Source of the DNA: Struthio camelus
Lineage: Eukaryota; Chordata; Aves; Struthioniformes; Struthionidae
Length of the DNA stretch: 64,000 nucleotides
Assembly: GCF_040807025.1 (NCBI RefSeq)
Contig: NC_090964.1
Coordinates: 7,061,214 to 7,125,213 of the forward strand
Direction of reading: 5' to 3'
Shown here: positions 11,555-21,500 of the stretch, piece after piece
Position numbering within the stretch: the stretch's first letter is position 1
Layout: each line of letters begins with the position of its first letter
The notes under the pieces: model-generated
The model's input: the letters and a program-made list of their open reading frames with translations, nothing else
Told to the model about the DNA's origin: nothing
Database searches by the model: none
Position numbers and translations under genes: made by a program

Positions 11555-12316
11555 GGTTCCCGGCTCCCAGCTCCCAGCTCCCGGCTCCCGGCTCCCGGCT
11601 CCCAGCTCCCGGCTCCCGGTTCCCGGCTCCCAGCTCCCAGCTCCCGGCTCCCGGCTCCCGGCTCCCGGCTCCCAGCTCCCAGCTCCCGGTTCCCGGCTCC
11701 CAGCTCCCAGCTCCCGGCTCCCGGCTCCCGGCTCCCAGCTCCCAGCTCCCGGTTCCCGGCTCCCAGCTCCCAGCTCCCGGCTCCCAGCTCCCAGCTCCCG
11801 GTTCCCGGCTCCCAGCTCCCAGCTCCCGGCTCCCGGCTCCCAGCTCCCAGCTCCCGGCTCCCGGTTCCCGGCTCCCAGCTCCCAGCTCCCGGTTCCCGGC
11901 TCCCAGCTCCCGGCTCCCGGTTCCCGGCTCCCGGTTCCCGGTTCCCGGCTCCCAGCTCCCGGCTCCCAGCTCCCAGCTCCCAGCTCCCAGCTCCTGGCTC
12001 CCGGTTCCCAGTTCCCGGTTCCCAGCTCCCGGCTCCCGGCTCCTGGCTCCCGGTTCCTGGCTCCTGGCTCCCAGTTCCCAGCTCCCGGTTCCCAGCTCCC
12101 GGCTCCCGGCTCCTGGCTCCCGGTTCCTGGCTCCTGGCTCCCAGCTCCTGGCACCTGACTCCCAGCTCCCAGCTCCCAGCTCCCAGCTCCCAGCTCCCAG
12201 CTCCTGGCTCCCGGCTCCCACCTCCCGGCTCCCACCTCCCGGCTCCTGGCACCTGGCTCCCACCTCCCGGCTCCCACCTCCCGGCTCCTGGCACCTGGCT
12301 CCCACCTCCCGGCTCT
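11555..12316. repeat. Heptamer minisatellite (GCTCCCR)n, about 108 copies
   Basis: The plus strand is an almost perfect array of a 7-base unit GCTCCCG or GCTCCCA, with GTTCCCG and GCTCCTG variants. The left two-thirds is most homogeneous. The right end carries a longer higher-order unit with CACCTCCCGGCTCC and GGCACCT, repeated at about 12235-12310. Because 7 is not a multiple of 3, every frame reads as a 7-residue peptide repeat, and several frames on both strands stay open across the array. The minus strand has runs of three G every seven bases, a strong G-quadruplex pattern. Embedded ORFs should not be read as genes. Confidence 0.95.
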
Positions 12317-15300
12317 CCTTCCCTCTCTGGGCTGGGTTTTGCAGCCGGCAGAGAGGTGGCCGCGGAGAGGTGGCTGCGCTCCGGCCCCCGGTTCCCCGCG
12401 CCGCCCCGCGAGACGCGTGGGGACGCCGGCACGGCTCCACGGCGGCTCGAGCAGGCCAGGAATCGCTCCGCGCCACGCTTCGTGCCTTGTCCTCGTGCCT
12501 CAGGGCTGCAGACCGGTGCCCTTTGCATGGTTCGGGGCAGGATTCGGCCTGAGCTCTGCCTAAAGCCCCGTTTTGTGACGTGCCGGTCCGTTGGGAAGGG
12601 GACCGCGGACCCGGGCTGTCCCGCACGGGGGAGAGCAACGCGCCCTCCCACTGCCACTTTGGCTCCGGAGCAGGAGGAAATCCCTGGAGGGAGACGGGGG
12701 CGGCGAGCTGCATCGCCCGCCGGACGGGTCCCGCTGTCCTGGCTCGGCCGCGGGAGCCGGGGACGTCTCCGGGGACGTGCCGGACCCCGGGGACGGTGGG
12801 CAGCGCCGGCGCACCGAGATCACGGCAGCAGCCCCGCGCGGCCCCCGGAAAGGCGTCAGGGTGCCACGAGCCGGAGGGCGGACGCGTCGCCCCGCCACCC
12901 CCGCAGAGCCCAGCACCCCCGGTGCCTCCGCCTGGGGCTCGGCCCCTCACCCGCGTCAAGCCGGAGTCCGGGGGAACGAAAACATACGGAGCAGCTGGGT
13001 GGCAGCCGGCGGCCGGGACGCCTCTCCGGGGCCGGGGGAATTGCAGCAGGCGGCGGCCGGCTAGGAAATGCCGCGGGCCGGCAGCCGGAGCACGCCAGCT
13101 GCGGCGGGCCGGGCGCGGGCAGCAGCACGCCGTCCTCCGCGGGCGCTCCGGCGGTGGCGGCGGCGGTTAGCGGAGGAAGGTGGACGTTTGGCAGCCGGCT
13201 TCAGGGCGCTCCTGGATGCGCCTCTGAGGCGGGAGGCGACGTAACGCGTTTGTCGAGCAGGTCTGGCCAAACCCAAGAAAGTGTTAGCCACCAGTAGGTT
13301 TCAGAGTTAACACCCCAGTTGAGGGCAGCCATTCATGTGGTCTCAGGCTGTCAGCCGACTCCAGCAGAGGCTGCTGCCTCTCTTCACAGTTTCTTTAAGG
13401 CTCCCCGCACCGCCCGCGGACGGTGACGTTGGCTCTAGCCCCTGGGCCACGCTCCCGCTCGCCGGGGAGCTCCGCGAACCGCTGGCACCCTTTTCCCTGC
13501 TCCGTCCGTGCCCTGCTGCCGTCCCGCTGCGCCCGGCCTCCTCCTCGGCCGATTGACCCGAGCGGGGCGTTAGCGGAGAAGCCGGATGCCTGGGGAGGGG
13601 GTGCCGGGGTGTTTGGGAGCCAGCTGGGAGCGAGGGCAGGATTAAGGTCCGCGCGGCGTAAACCAGCGCAGGGATTGCGGGAAAGCACCGGGCTCGGGCT
13701 CGGATGCATTACGGACACCAGAGCGAGGGGGAATGGCAGGTCCTGGGAGAAGCGAGGGGAGGCTGGGGACTTCCCGGCCGCGGTGGGAGCATCCCCTCCG
13801 CCGCTGCGGGACGAGGCCGGCGAGCCCGGGAAGGGCCTGAGCCTGGCGCGGCCTCCCCACGGCGCAGAGGCTCAGCGGCCAGGCCAGCCGCGGCCCCGGC
13901 TCTCGGCCCCGGCCTTTCCGCGCTCGGGGGACGGAGGCAACGGCAATTTCGGCAGCGAGCTCCCAGCCACCCGCCGGGCTGCGTGGCGGGGTGCCAAACT
14001 GCAGGGAGCCGGGGCCGGACCGGCAAGCGGGTCCCGAGTCGGGCACGGCCGACGGGCGGCCCGGGTGGGAGAGGACGGCGCCTTGCCCCGCTGGGACCCG
14101 CTGGACCGCGGTGGCCGGGGGACAGGCGGGACGCGGCCCCAGGGGGCAGAGGACGGCGGCCCCGGCGCGGGCGAGAGGAGCAGAGGTGCCGGCCCCGGGG
14201 CTGGGTTTATTAAAGCTAACGCGGTTTTCACCTCCTCCTCTTCCTCCCCGTGGTGCTGCCGGTGCCGAGGCTTCACCTTGCCTCTCCAAATTTAGCGAGG
14301 GCCCCCAAACCAGCCGGGTTTCCTGTTCACCGCCTCTCGCCCAGCAGCCACCGGGTCAAGGCGAGCGAGCGGCTCGTCTCGCGTCCTCGGCGCCCGGGGC
14401 CCAGGCGCCGCGGCCAGAGCAGGTAGGAGTCCCCGCGCTGCCGCTCCTGGCTCGGGGACGTCCCCCGTGCGCAGGAGTCTCGGCCTTTTCAGCCTCCTTT
14501 CCCCGCTTCCCCTGCCGCCCCCGGTTCAATTACCCCAAAAGCCAGCACCCGTCTGTTTTCTTTTGGGTGCACGGTGGGAGCAGGGCAGGGCTCGGAGCCG
14601 GGGCCGACGGCACGGCCTTACCAGCGGAGGCCGGTTTCTATTTGGTCCCAGCGGCCACGGTGCAAACTAATCTCATCCTTGCAAACGGCTTTGTCCGGCC
14701 AGGGCACCGCTCCTGGCGCCGGGCTCGGGCCCCGCGGTTTGGTGCCGCGGCATCGGCGTGCCCCGGCGCCCGCGAGCCCAGCTCCCGGCAGCTCCCGGCT
14801 GCCTCCGCCGCCTTCTGATGCCCCAGCTGATCCCGGCAGCTCCACGTCCCTCGGCCACTTCGCCGGGGCGGCTCGTGCCCGGGCGGGTTTGCAGCAGCGG
14901 GGGCCGGGGTGACATCCCCCTCGCCACCGCTGCCACCCTGCTCCACATGCCGGTGCTGGCAACGCTGCCTGCGTCAGGTTCGGGTTTCCTCCGCTTCTGC
15001 TGGCGGAGCGCATCCTTCCCGCCGCCTCCGCTGCGTGGGCACGGCGGCTGCAGGTCACAAAAAAAAAAAAAGCCACATCTAGTTGCCCGCAGGCTTTGGC
15101 TGTCAGTGTTTGCAAGGCAGAAGCTAAAGGCAGGTTGCAAGGGGCTCAGCGGAGCTCTCTGGGGTACGGCCATGCCCCGGGGCACCGGTACCCCTCTGCC
15201 TGCTGCGCCCCGGGGACACGCCAGCCCCGGCTGGGCGCCAGCAGGGCCGAGCGGTGCCCGTGAGCCCTGGGCGCCTGCCGGGACGGCGTCTGGCCGGGCT

Positions 15301-16415
15301 CTGCAGAGACGGGAGAGCTTGGCCGGGCGCTCGGCACGGGGCACCCGCGGGCGCAGGCCGGCGCTTGGGTGCTCGTCCTCCCTGACCCCAGCCGCCGCGC
15401 GGGGCTGCCGGGAGCAGCAGCAGGAGCAAAAGCGATCTCGGTGTCACGAGTCGTCCGGTCTCTCTCCTGCTGTTGCGGGCAACAAATTCCTGCAAAAGGA
15501 GCCCGGGGGAAGTTGGTGGGGGGGGGATCAGGGCAGGATCAGGCCCTTTGGGGGTCACTGCTCTCAGCAGGGCGGCTGCGAATCTCTCCTGCTGATAGAG
15601 GAGGAGGAGGAAGGAACCGGCCAGGTCCCCGTGACAGGGGCTGGGGCAGCCTGGCCGCGGTGCCCGGGCAGGAGAGGGGCGCCGGGCCGCTCTCGGGCAG
15701 CAACGGACCCGGGAATTTGGGGCTGCCCAAATCCAGCCCGGCCAAAGGAAGGGTTTTTCCGCTGCTGCCGGTGCCGGGGCAGAGCCCGCTCGCTCTGCTT
15801 TCTCCTTTCTTAGGAGGAAACGAGGTGGCGGCGGCGCCGAGCCTGGGCAGCCCTCCGCGCTCTTCCAAGGGAGCCGGCGCGGTTCGTGCGCCCGCTCTCG
15901 GGGCGAAAGCGGCACGGAGAAACCCCGGCACTGCCGGCGGCGGCGGGGGGCCGGGAGGCGAAACCGAGCCCGGCGCCGCGGCGGCTGCGCGCTCCAAACC
16001 CAAAACCCCCCGCCGGGTGCCCAGGCTCCGGCAGCGAGTCGGGGACCCCACGGGAGCCCCCCGTCCTCACCGGGGCGGCCTCTCGCTCGGGGGAGCCCCC
16101 TGGCCCTGGCCCTCGCTGTTTTGGGGTCAATTTGTTTCGACGGGGACGAATTAGGGCGCGGAGCTGGGAGCGGGGCAGACCGGATGCCGGGGTCCTTCTC
16201 GGTGTGTCCGCGGGACGGGTGGTCCCACCGCTGCGTGCTGCAAGCCCGGACACCGGGGTCCTCCTAGGCTCTCGCATATAGCAAGTGCCGGGGCAGAGCT
16301 GCCATCACCCGGGAGGCCGGCAGATCCCCCGGGACCGGCTCGCGGGGACGGGAGAGGCCCCGGGCGCCCCGCCGCAGCCCGCGGGGCTCAGCGGCTGCCG
16401 TCGCTCGCCCCGCAG
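12317..16415. other. Upstream region of ZNF683, no coding exon identified
   Basis: CpG-rich, with an A-run at about 15059-15071 and a (GAG)n patch near 15600. I looked for further upstream PR-domain exons matching the PRDM1 family and found no convincing match. The ZNF683 promoter and first exon probably lie here but no TATA box or unambiguous first exon stands out. A less GC-rich patch at about 13250-13340 is unexplained. Confidence 0.5.
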
Positions 16416-16662
16416 ATCCGCTCGCCCGGAGGGGAGCCCCGGCGCCTCCTCGACGCCCGTCGCGGCGGCCGGATGCGCTACGACGTGAACCCGGCGCCCG
16501 CCTGCCCGACGCAGGAGCCGGCGGCCTGACCCGGCGGCCCGGACGTCTGCTCCGACATGCTGCGGCCGGTGCTGGCCGGCACCCAGCCCGCCGCGGGGTG
16601 CAGCCGGGAGCTGGGCCAGCACCTGCGGCACCCGCTGCCGGCGGAGCCGCCCCCCTGGCGCA
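16416..16662 (+). pseudogene. ZNF683: ZNF683 upstream exon: decayed PR domain with in-frame TGA
   Basis: The exon follows acceptor CGCCCCGCAG and precedes donor GTGAGG. Read in phase 0 it starts IRSPGGEPRRLLDARRGG, then MRYDVNPAP, TQEPAA, TGA (16527-16529), then PGGPDVCSDMLRPVLAG and RELGQHLRHPLPAE. This is colinear with the PRDM1 PR-domain exon as I recall it (IYSRGELHHFIDG, MRYVNPAHS, NLAACQNG, FYTIKPIPAN, AERLHYPYPGE), with 39 residues after the TGA position in both. The TGA sits where PRDM1 has the Cys of LAAC. After the stop the frame is open to the exon end, and the one-base overhang joins in frame to the next exon and the ZNF683 fingers. Catalytic PR function is not expected, as the family is already degenerate in mammalian HOBIT. 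The TGA could be a true nonsense change, a polymorphism or a consensus error. Confidence 0.65.
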
Positions 16663-16939
16663 GTGAGGACACGGCCGCCGGCGGGAAGGGGCTCCTGCAC
16701 CCCTGGGTGCTGCTCTGCTGTGCGCCTTCCCCCTTCCTCTTTCCATCCTCTTCCTCGCCCGCTTTCATTCCCTTCTTGCTGCCCCGCTAACGTCCCCGTG
16801 TGCTCCTCTGCCCGCAGCCTGGGGTGACACGGAGGGAGGTGGTGCAGGGGCCGCCGCGGCCCCCGCCGGCCGCGCGGAGGAGGAGGAGGAGGAGGAGGAG
16901 GAAGAGGAGAGAGCTGGTGCCGAAGAGCCGCCCGGAGGC

Positions 16940-18508
16940 ATGGAGCCTGAGCCGGCCGCATCGCCGGCCGCCAGGAACGGGCCCTCCTGCCGGGGCGAGC
17001 CGGCGCCGGCGGGGTCGCAGCCGCCCCACGGCACCCCCGGGCAGGGGGCCGCTGCCGAGAGGTGCGGCTCTGCCCCTTCGAGAGCTGCCGGCCCCTGGCA
17101 CCCGGCGGCCGGCCTCTTCGCCCCCTTCCCGCTCTGGGTGCCCTGGGGTCCCCCGGCCCTGGCGTCCCTCTACGCCTGCGGCCCCCTCCCGGCCGCCCGC
17201 AGCCAGCTCCTGCTGGCCCCCTGCCCCGCGCACATGCCGCTGGCCCGGCCGGGCGCCGCGGGGCGGCCGGCGGCGAGGGGGCACCCGCTGCTCGCGGCGG
17301 TGCCGCCCTCCGCGGGGCCCTACGGCACCGTGCTGCCTCCCAGCCCGCTGCCCCGGCCGGAGCTCCCGAAGGTGCCGGCTGCTTTTCTCCTGCTGGCCGG
17401 CTGCGGAGAGGAGGGGTGCCCGCGGGAAGCGGCCCCCCACGCCGCCCCCCAGCCCGCCGCCCCCAACCCGCTCCCCCAGCGCCACGACAAGGTCAAGTAC
17501 GACTGCACCACCTGCGGCAAGAGCTTCGGGCAGCTCTCCAACCTCAAGGTACCGCCGGGCGCCCCGGCACCCGCCTGGGTGCGGACGCGCCGCCCGCTAG
17601 CGAGGGGGACGCGGCCCCGCTTGCCCCCCCTGCCCCGGGCCGAGCGGACCGACGCGTCGCCCCCCGCCCCGGCGGCAGGTCCACCTGCGGGTGCACAGCG
17701 GCGAGCGCCCCTTCCAGTGCCCCGTCTGCGAGAAGCGCTTCACCCAGCTGGCGCACCTGCAGAAACACGGCCTGGTGCACACGGGCGAGAAGCCGCACGA
17801 GTGTCCGGTAGGTGCCACGAGCTCGCGGGAGCGATGCCGAAAGGCCCGCGGCGCGCGCCCTGCGCCGAACCCGGCGGCCCGTTCGCCCCGCAGGTGTGCC
17901 GCAAGTGCTTCAGCAGCACCAGCAACCTGAAGACGCACCTGCGGCTGCACTCGGGCGAGAGGCCGTACCAGTGCCGCCTCTGCCCCAGCCGCTTCGCCCA
18001 GCACATCCACCTCCAGCTGCACCGGCGCCTGCACGAGCGCCGGCGCCCGCCCCGCTGCTCCGGCTGCCCCTTCCTGCACCCCTGCAGCCTGGCCCTGCCC
18101 CGCCGCGGCTGCGGCCCCCCGGACCCGCTGGGCCCCCTCGGCGCCGCCACGGAGCCCTTCGCCCTCAGCCTGCAGCAGCAGCAGGAGGAGGAGGAGGAAG
18201 GGGGGACCCGGCCCGGCCCGGCCCTCCTGCAGGGCTCGGTGCTGGGGGAGCGGGCGACGGGCCGGCCCGGGCAGCCCCCCGGCCACGCGACGCCCCGCGC
18301 GCCCGCTCTGCCCCGCCGCGGCGTCCCGCCACGTGGCCGGCTTGAGCCCGGGGCCGCCAGATCTCAGGGGTGCACCCCGGGGTGCGCACCCCCCCGGGAC
18401 CCCCTGCCACCACCACCGCCAGCGGCTCGCGGCAGCCGAGCGTCCCCCCCCCGCCGGGCCGCGGGGATGGGCGCCGGGGGCGGCGGAGCGCCCACCGAGA
18501 AGCTGTGA
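16940..18508 (+). CDS. ZNF683: ZNF683 (HOBIT), BLIMP1-like zinc-finger transcription factor
   Basis: ZNF683 is the PRDM1-like repressor of tissue-resident lymphocytes. The exon beginning at 16818 (acceptor CCCGCAG) runs to 17548; then 17679-17807 and 17894-18508, all in phase 0. From the first ATG after the upstream stop (16940) the product is 450 residues. An acidic Glu run encoded by (GAG)n precedes that ATG, then a Pro/Ala-rich region, then four C2H2 fingers: [51 protein letters not shown] and [17 protein letters not shown], with SGERPF/TGEKPH linkers. Intron positions inside finger 1 and between fingers 2 and 3 split the finger array. A fifth finger survives only as CSGC...[10 protein letters not shown], lacking its histidine. 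The C-terminal tail has a QQQQEEEEE tract. The start is uncertain because of the TGA in the exon before. No nearby AATAAA follows the stop. Confidence 0.9.
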   Translation: MEPEPAASPAARNGPSCRGEPAPAGSQPPHGTPGQGAAAERCGSAPSRAAGPWHPAAGLFAPFPLWVPWGPPALASLYACGPLPAARSQLLLAPCPAHMPLARPGAAGRPAARGHPLLAAVPPSAGPYGTVLPPSPLPRPELPKVPAAFLLLAGCGEEGCPREAAPHAAPQPAAPNPLPQRHDKVKYDCTTCGKSFGQLSNLKVPPGAPAPAWVRTRRPLARGTRPRLPPLPRAERTDASPPAPAAGPPAGAQRRAPLPVPRLREALHPAGAPAETRPGAHGREAARVSGRCHELAGAMPKGPRRAPCAEPGGPFAPQVCRKCFSSTSNLKTHLRLHSGERPYQCRLCPSRFAQHIHLQLHRRLHERRRPPRCSGCPFLHPCSLALPRRGCGPPDPLGPLGAATEPFALSLQQQQEEEEEGGTRPGPALLQGSVLGERATGRPGQPPGHATPRAPALPRRGVPPRGRLEPGAARSQGCTPGCAPPRDPLPPPPPAARGSRASPPRRAAGMGAGGGGAPTEKL

Positions 18509-21500
18509 GCTGGCAGCCGCCGGGCGGCCGGCCCGACCCCGAGCCGCGAGCCGGGGCCGGCGACCGGCAGCGCTCCGGCGTCTTTATTCAATACCATTTT
18601 CTGCCTTCGGAGCTCAGCTGCCTTTTCTGACCTGGGCTGGGGGCTGCGCGAGAGCCCGGGTGCCCCACGTCCCTGCCGGGCCGGGCGCCGGGAGCAGCGC
18701 GGGGCCGGAGCGGGGGGACAGGGCGCGCGACGCCCCGGGGCAGCCCGGGGAGGAGGGGGCTTCGGAGGCTCCCCTTCAGAGGGAAGGGGAGCTGGGGGGG
18801 GGGGGGGGGCGCGGGGCGGGCGAGCCTCGGCTCCGTGCACGCCGGGGTTTGCCACCGCGGGGCAGAGTCCGCCGTGACCCCCCTGCGTCTCTCCGGGATG
18901 GGCGCAGAGGAAGGGGCGCGAGCTCCCCGACCCCAGCCTTCGGCCTGCGCCTCGGTTTCCCCTGCGGTGTGCACGGGGCATCTCGGGGCGGCGGGGGTCT
19001 AGGTTGGATATTCCTGGGGGGGGGGGTCACATCTGGCAGCTTTTCCTGGCTCGGGGTGGTGCGGGGGAACGGGAACAAACCCACCAAACATCCAGCGCTC
19101 GAGGCCAAATCTCAGCTGCGCCAGCGGCACCCAGGGCCGGGCGATCGCGCGCACCCAGGGGTGTCCCCAGCTGGAGACGGCCTCCGGGAGGCCGAATCGC
19201 GCCGCTCGTCGCTGGCCGCGGAGGTGTCCCTGCCTCAGGGGGCTGTGGGGGGCAGCAGGGCACCCGCGGGTGCTGGGGACGAGCTCAGGGCAGGGTGCTG
19301 ATACCGGCCGGGTGCCGGCTCCGACGCTGCTCAGAGCCCCTCCGGGACGAGAGCCAGCGCCCAGGCCCCTGGGGCAAGGCTGAAGCAAGTGGCTGAGCCT
19401 CCCTGGGTGGCCCAGGGCCACCGTGACCCCCTCTCTGTCCCCCAGCCACCGTGTCGCCCCATGGACGAGGCGGCGGGGCAGCTACGGGGACCCGCCGGCC
19501 GCAGCCACCGCCGCCTGGCCCTGGCCCTTCGCGCGCCTGCAGAGACCCGCCGCGGGCAGCGACGCGGCCGTGCGCGGCCGGCTCCAGCTCTCCTCCACCG
19601 AGGTGCTGGCGGAGGCGCTGGGCAGCCCGGGGCTGCCGGCCGCCGCGGGCGCCGAGCCCAACGGGGCGGCCGGCGCCGGTGTCGAGACGCCCTCGGAGCT
19701 GCCCACCGACCCCAAGACGCTTGGAGCCACCTTGGATCGAGCTGCGGCTCCGGAGGGTCCAAGCGGGAGGCCCGAGGGGCCGATGGCGTTGGCTGCGGTC
19801 GTGGACCCGGGGCTGCCCCAGCCCCTCGCGGCCACGGGCCGGCAGAGCCCCGCTGCGGGAACCGACAAGACGGGTGCAAGATCTGCTACTGGGCCACCAT
19901 CACCTTGACGGAGGCGGGCGAGGATGAGGAGGGTGGAGAAGCAGAGGCAGCGGGCAGGGGTCCACGGAGGCCCCCCCGCCGGCCGCCTGGGCGGGCAGGC
20001 CACCCTCCCAGCCCTGCTGAGTCGCAGGAAACGGAGGAGCCGAGCCGGCTCGCCGGGGGAACCAGCCCGACCGGCTCGCCGGCTGTCAGCACCTGAGGAA
20101 TGCCAAACCTCCGCTCGGCCGGCCAGGGCTGGCTGCTCGGCGGCGAGGGCCGGGTGCTCAGCCGGTCCGCCCAGCCGCCGCGCGCCTGGCGCAGCCAGCA
20201 GCACCCGGCGCCCAGCGCAGCCCGCCCGGCCAGGACAGCGCGGCCACCCGCGGGACACCCCTCCGCCCGGCGGCACCCTCGGCCGGCAGGTAGGCGGGGG
20301 GGGCTCCCGCGGCCGCCCGTTGCTGTCTGGGAACCGGCGGAGGGGGGAGGCAGCGTGTGAATCCGGGCTGCCAGCGCCCAAAACCCCAGCCAGGCTGCGA
20401 GCGCGGCCGGCAGGCAGCGGAGGGGGGGGCTCAGCCCAGGCCCCCGGCCCGCGCGCACGGCGAGACGGGCTCCCCGCTCAGCCCCGGCGGCGCAGGAGGG
20501 AAGCGGATGGGGATTCGGGGCTGAGCCCGGCTCTGGCTCTCGTAGGCTCGGTCCCGGGGGGCTGCTCCGGTTTAAACCCTGCTCCGAGCATCACAATATA
20601 GCCCAGACCCACCAGGAGCAGCGGGGCTCCCCCGTCCCCCCCCCTTTCCCCACCGCCTGGGCGTCCGAAACCGCGACAGCTCCGCTCGGTGGGAGGGAAG
20701 CACCAGGCACCAAGGGGAAATGGAAATTGCCCTGCCCTAATTATTAACCCCAAAGTGAGCAGCAGACGCCCAAACCAAACACCTGCGTTTCCTGCAGGCG
20801 GCGGGTCCGTTTCCAGCCCGCCGCTATCGGACACGTCCTCGTGCGTCCAGAGGCCCAATCTTCTCCCCGGCCGCCGGTTCGAAGCCCGCTACGGCTGGGA
20901 CGCGGCGGTCTCTGCCCTCGGCAGCCGGAAGGGTCGGCCCCTCCGGCACTTTTGAACAGTAAATGGCATTTTTGGCCTTTTAATTGGATGCTTATAAGCC
21001 CTGAATAGGGTGCTTAAAGACCCCCCCCGCCCCGCACGGCAAATCGTTCCCTCGTGGCAGAAGCCAACAAATTAGCCGACCGGGTTCGCTTCGCCTGGAC
21101 AGGGGGTGATTAATGAGCCGCGCCGTTGCGACAGGCGCGCTCGGCGTTAGCGCGCGGCGGCGGCGTGGGAGCCGCCGAGCCGGAGGCAGCGGGGCCGGGC
21201 AGCGCCGCCCTCGCCCCAGCCAGCGTCCCCGTTTCGCGGGGAAAGGGCCTGTCCTCGCCGGCCTCTTCGCCCCCGTCGCGGCTAGCGATAGCCTACATAA
21301 AGCCGCCGGGCTCCGCGGGTGACGGCTGGCGGAGCAGGGCTCCGCGCCAGCCCCGTCCCCAGGCCGGCCCAGGGCAGCGCAGGGCGCAAGAGGCGGCTAC
21401 GGCATGTAGAGGGGGGGGCCAAGGGCCGGGGAAAATAGGGCCTCGAGATGGTTTGGAAATCGGGCTCTGGGCAAAAGTCAGCCCGGCTGGCTGAGTCACC

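Noticed and set aside
11503-12552. Plus-strand Ser/Pro-rich repeat protein
   Set aside because: Same minisatellite; residue pattern follows directly from the 7-base unit.
10902-12959. Minus-strand open frame of 685 codons with a heptapeptide repeat
   Set aside because: It is produced by the heptamer minisatellite, which leaves several frames open on both strands; the flanks are GC-rich shadow without domains.
13423-16281. Further PR-domain exons upstream of ZNF683
   Set aside because: Plus-strand frames show no match to the first half of the PRDM1 PR domain; GC-rich noise only.
16527-16529. Selenocysteine at the ZNF683 TGA
   Set aside because: The family has no catalytic cysteine there and no SECIS was seen; nonsense change or sequence error is simpler.
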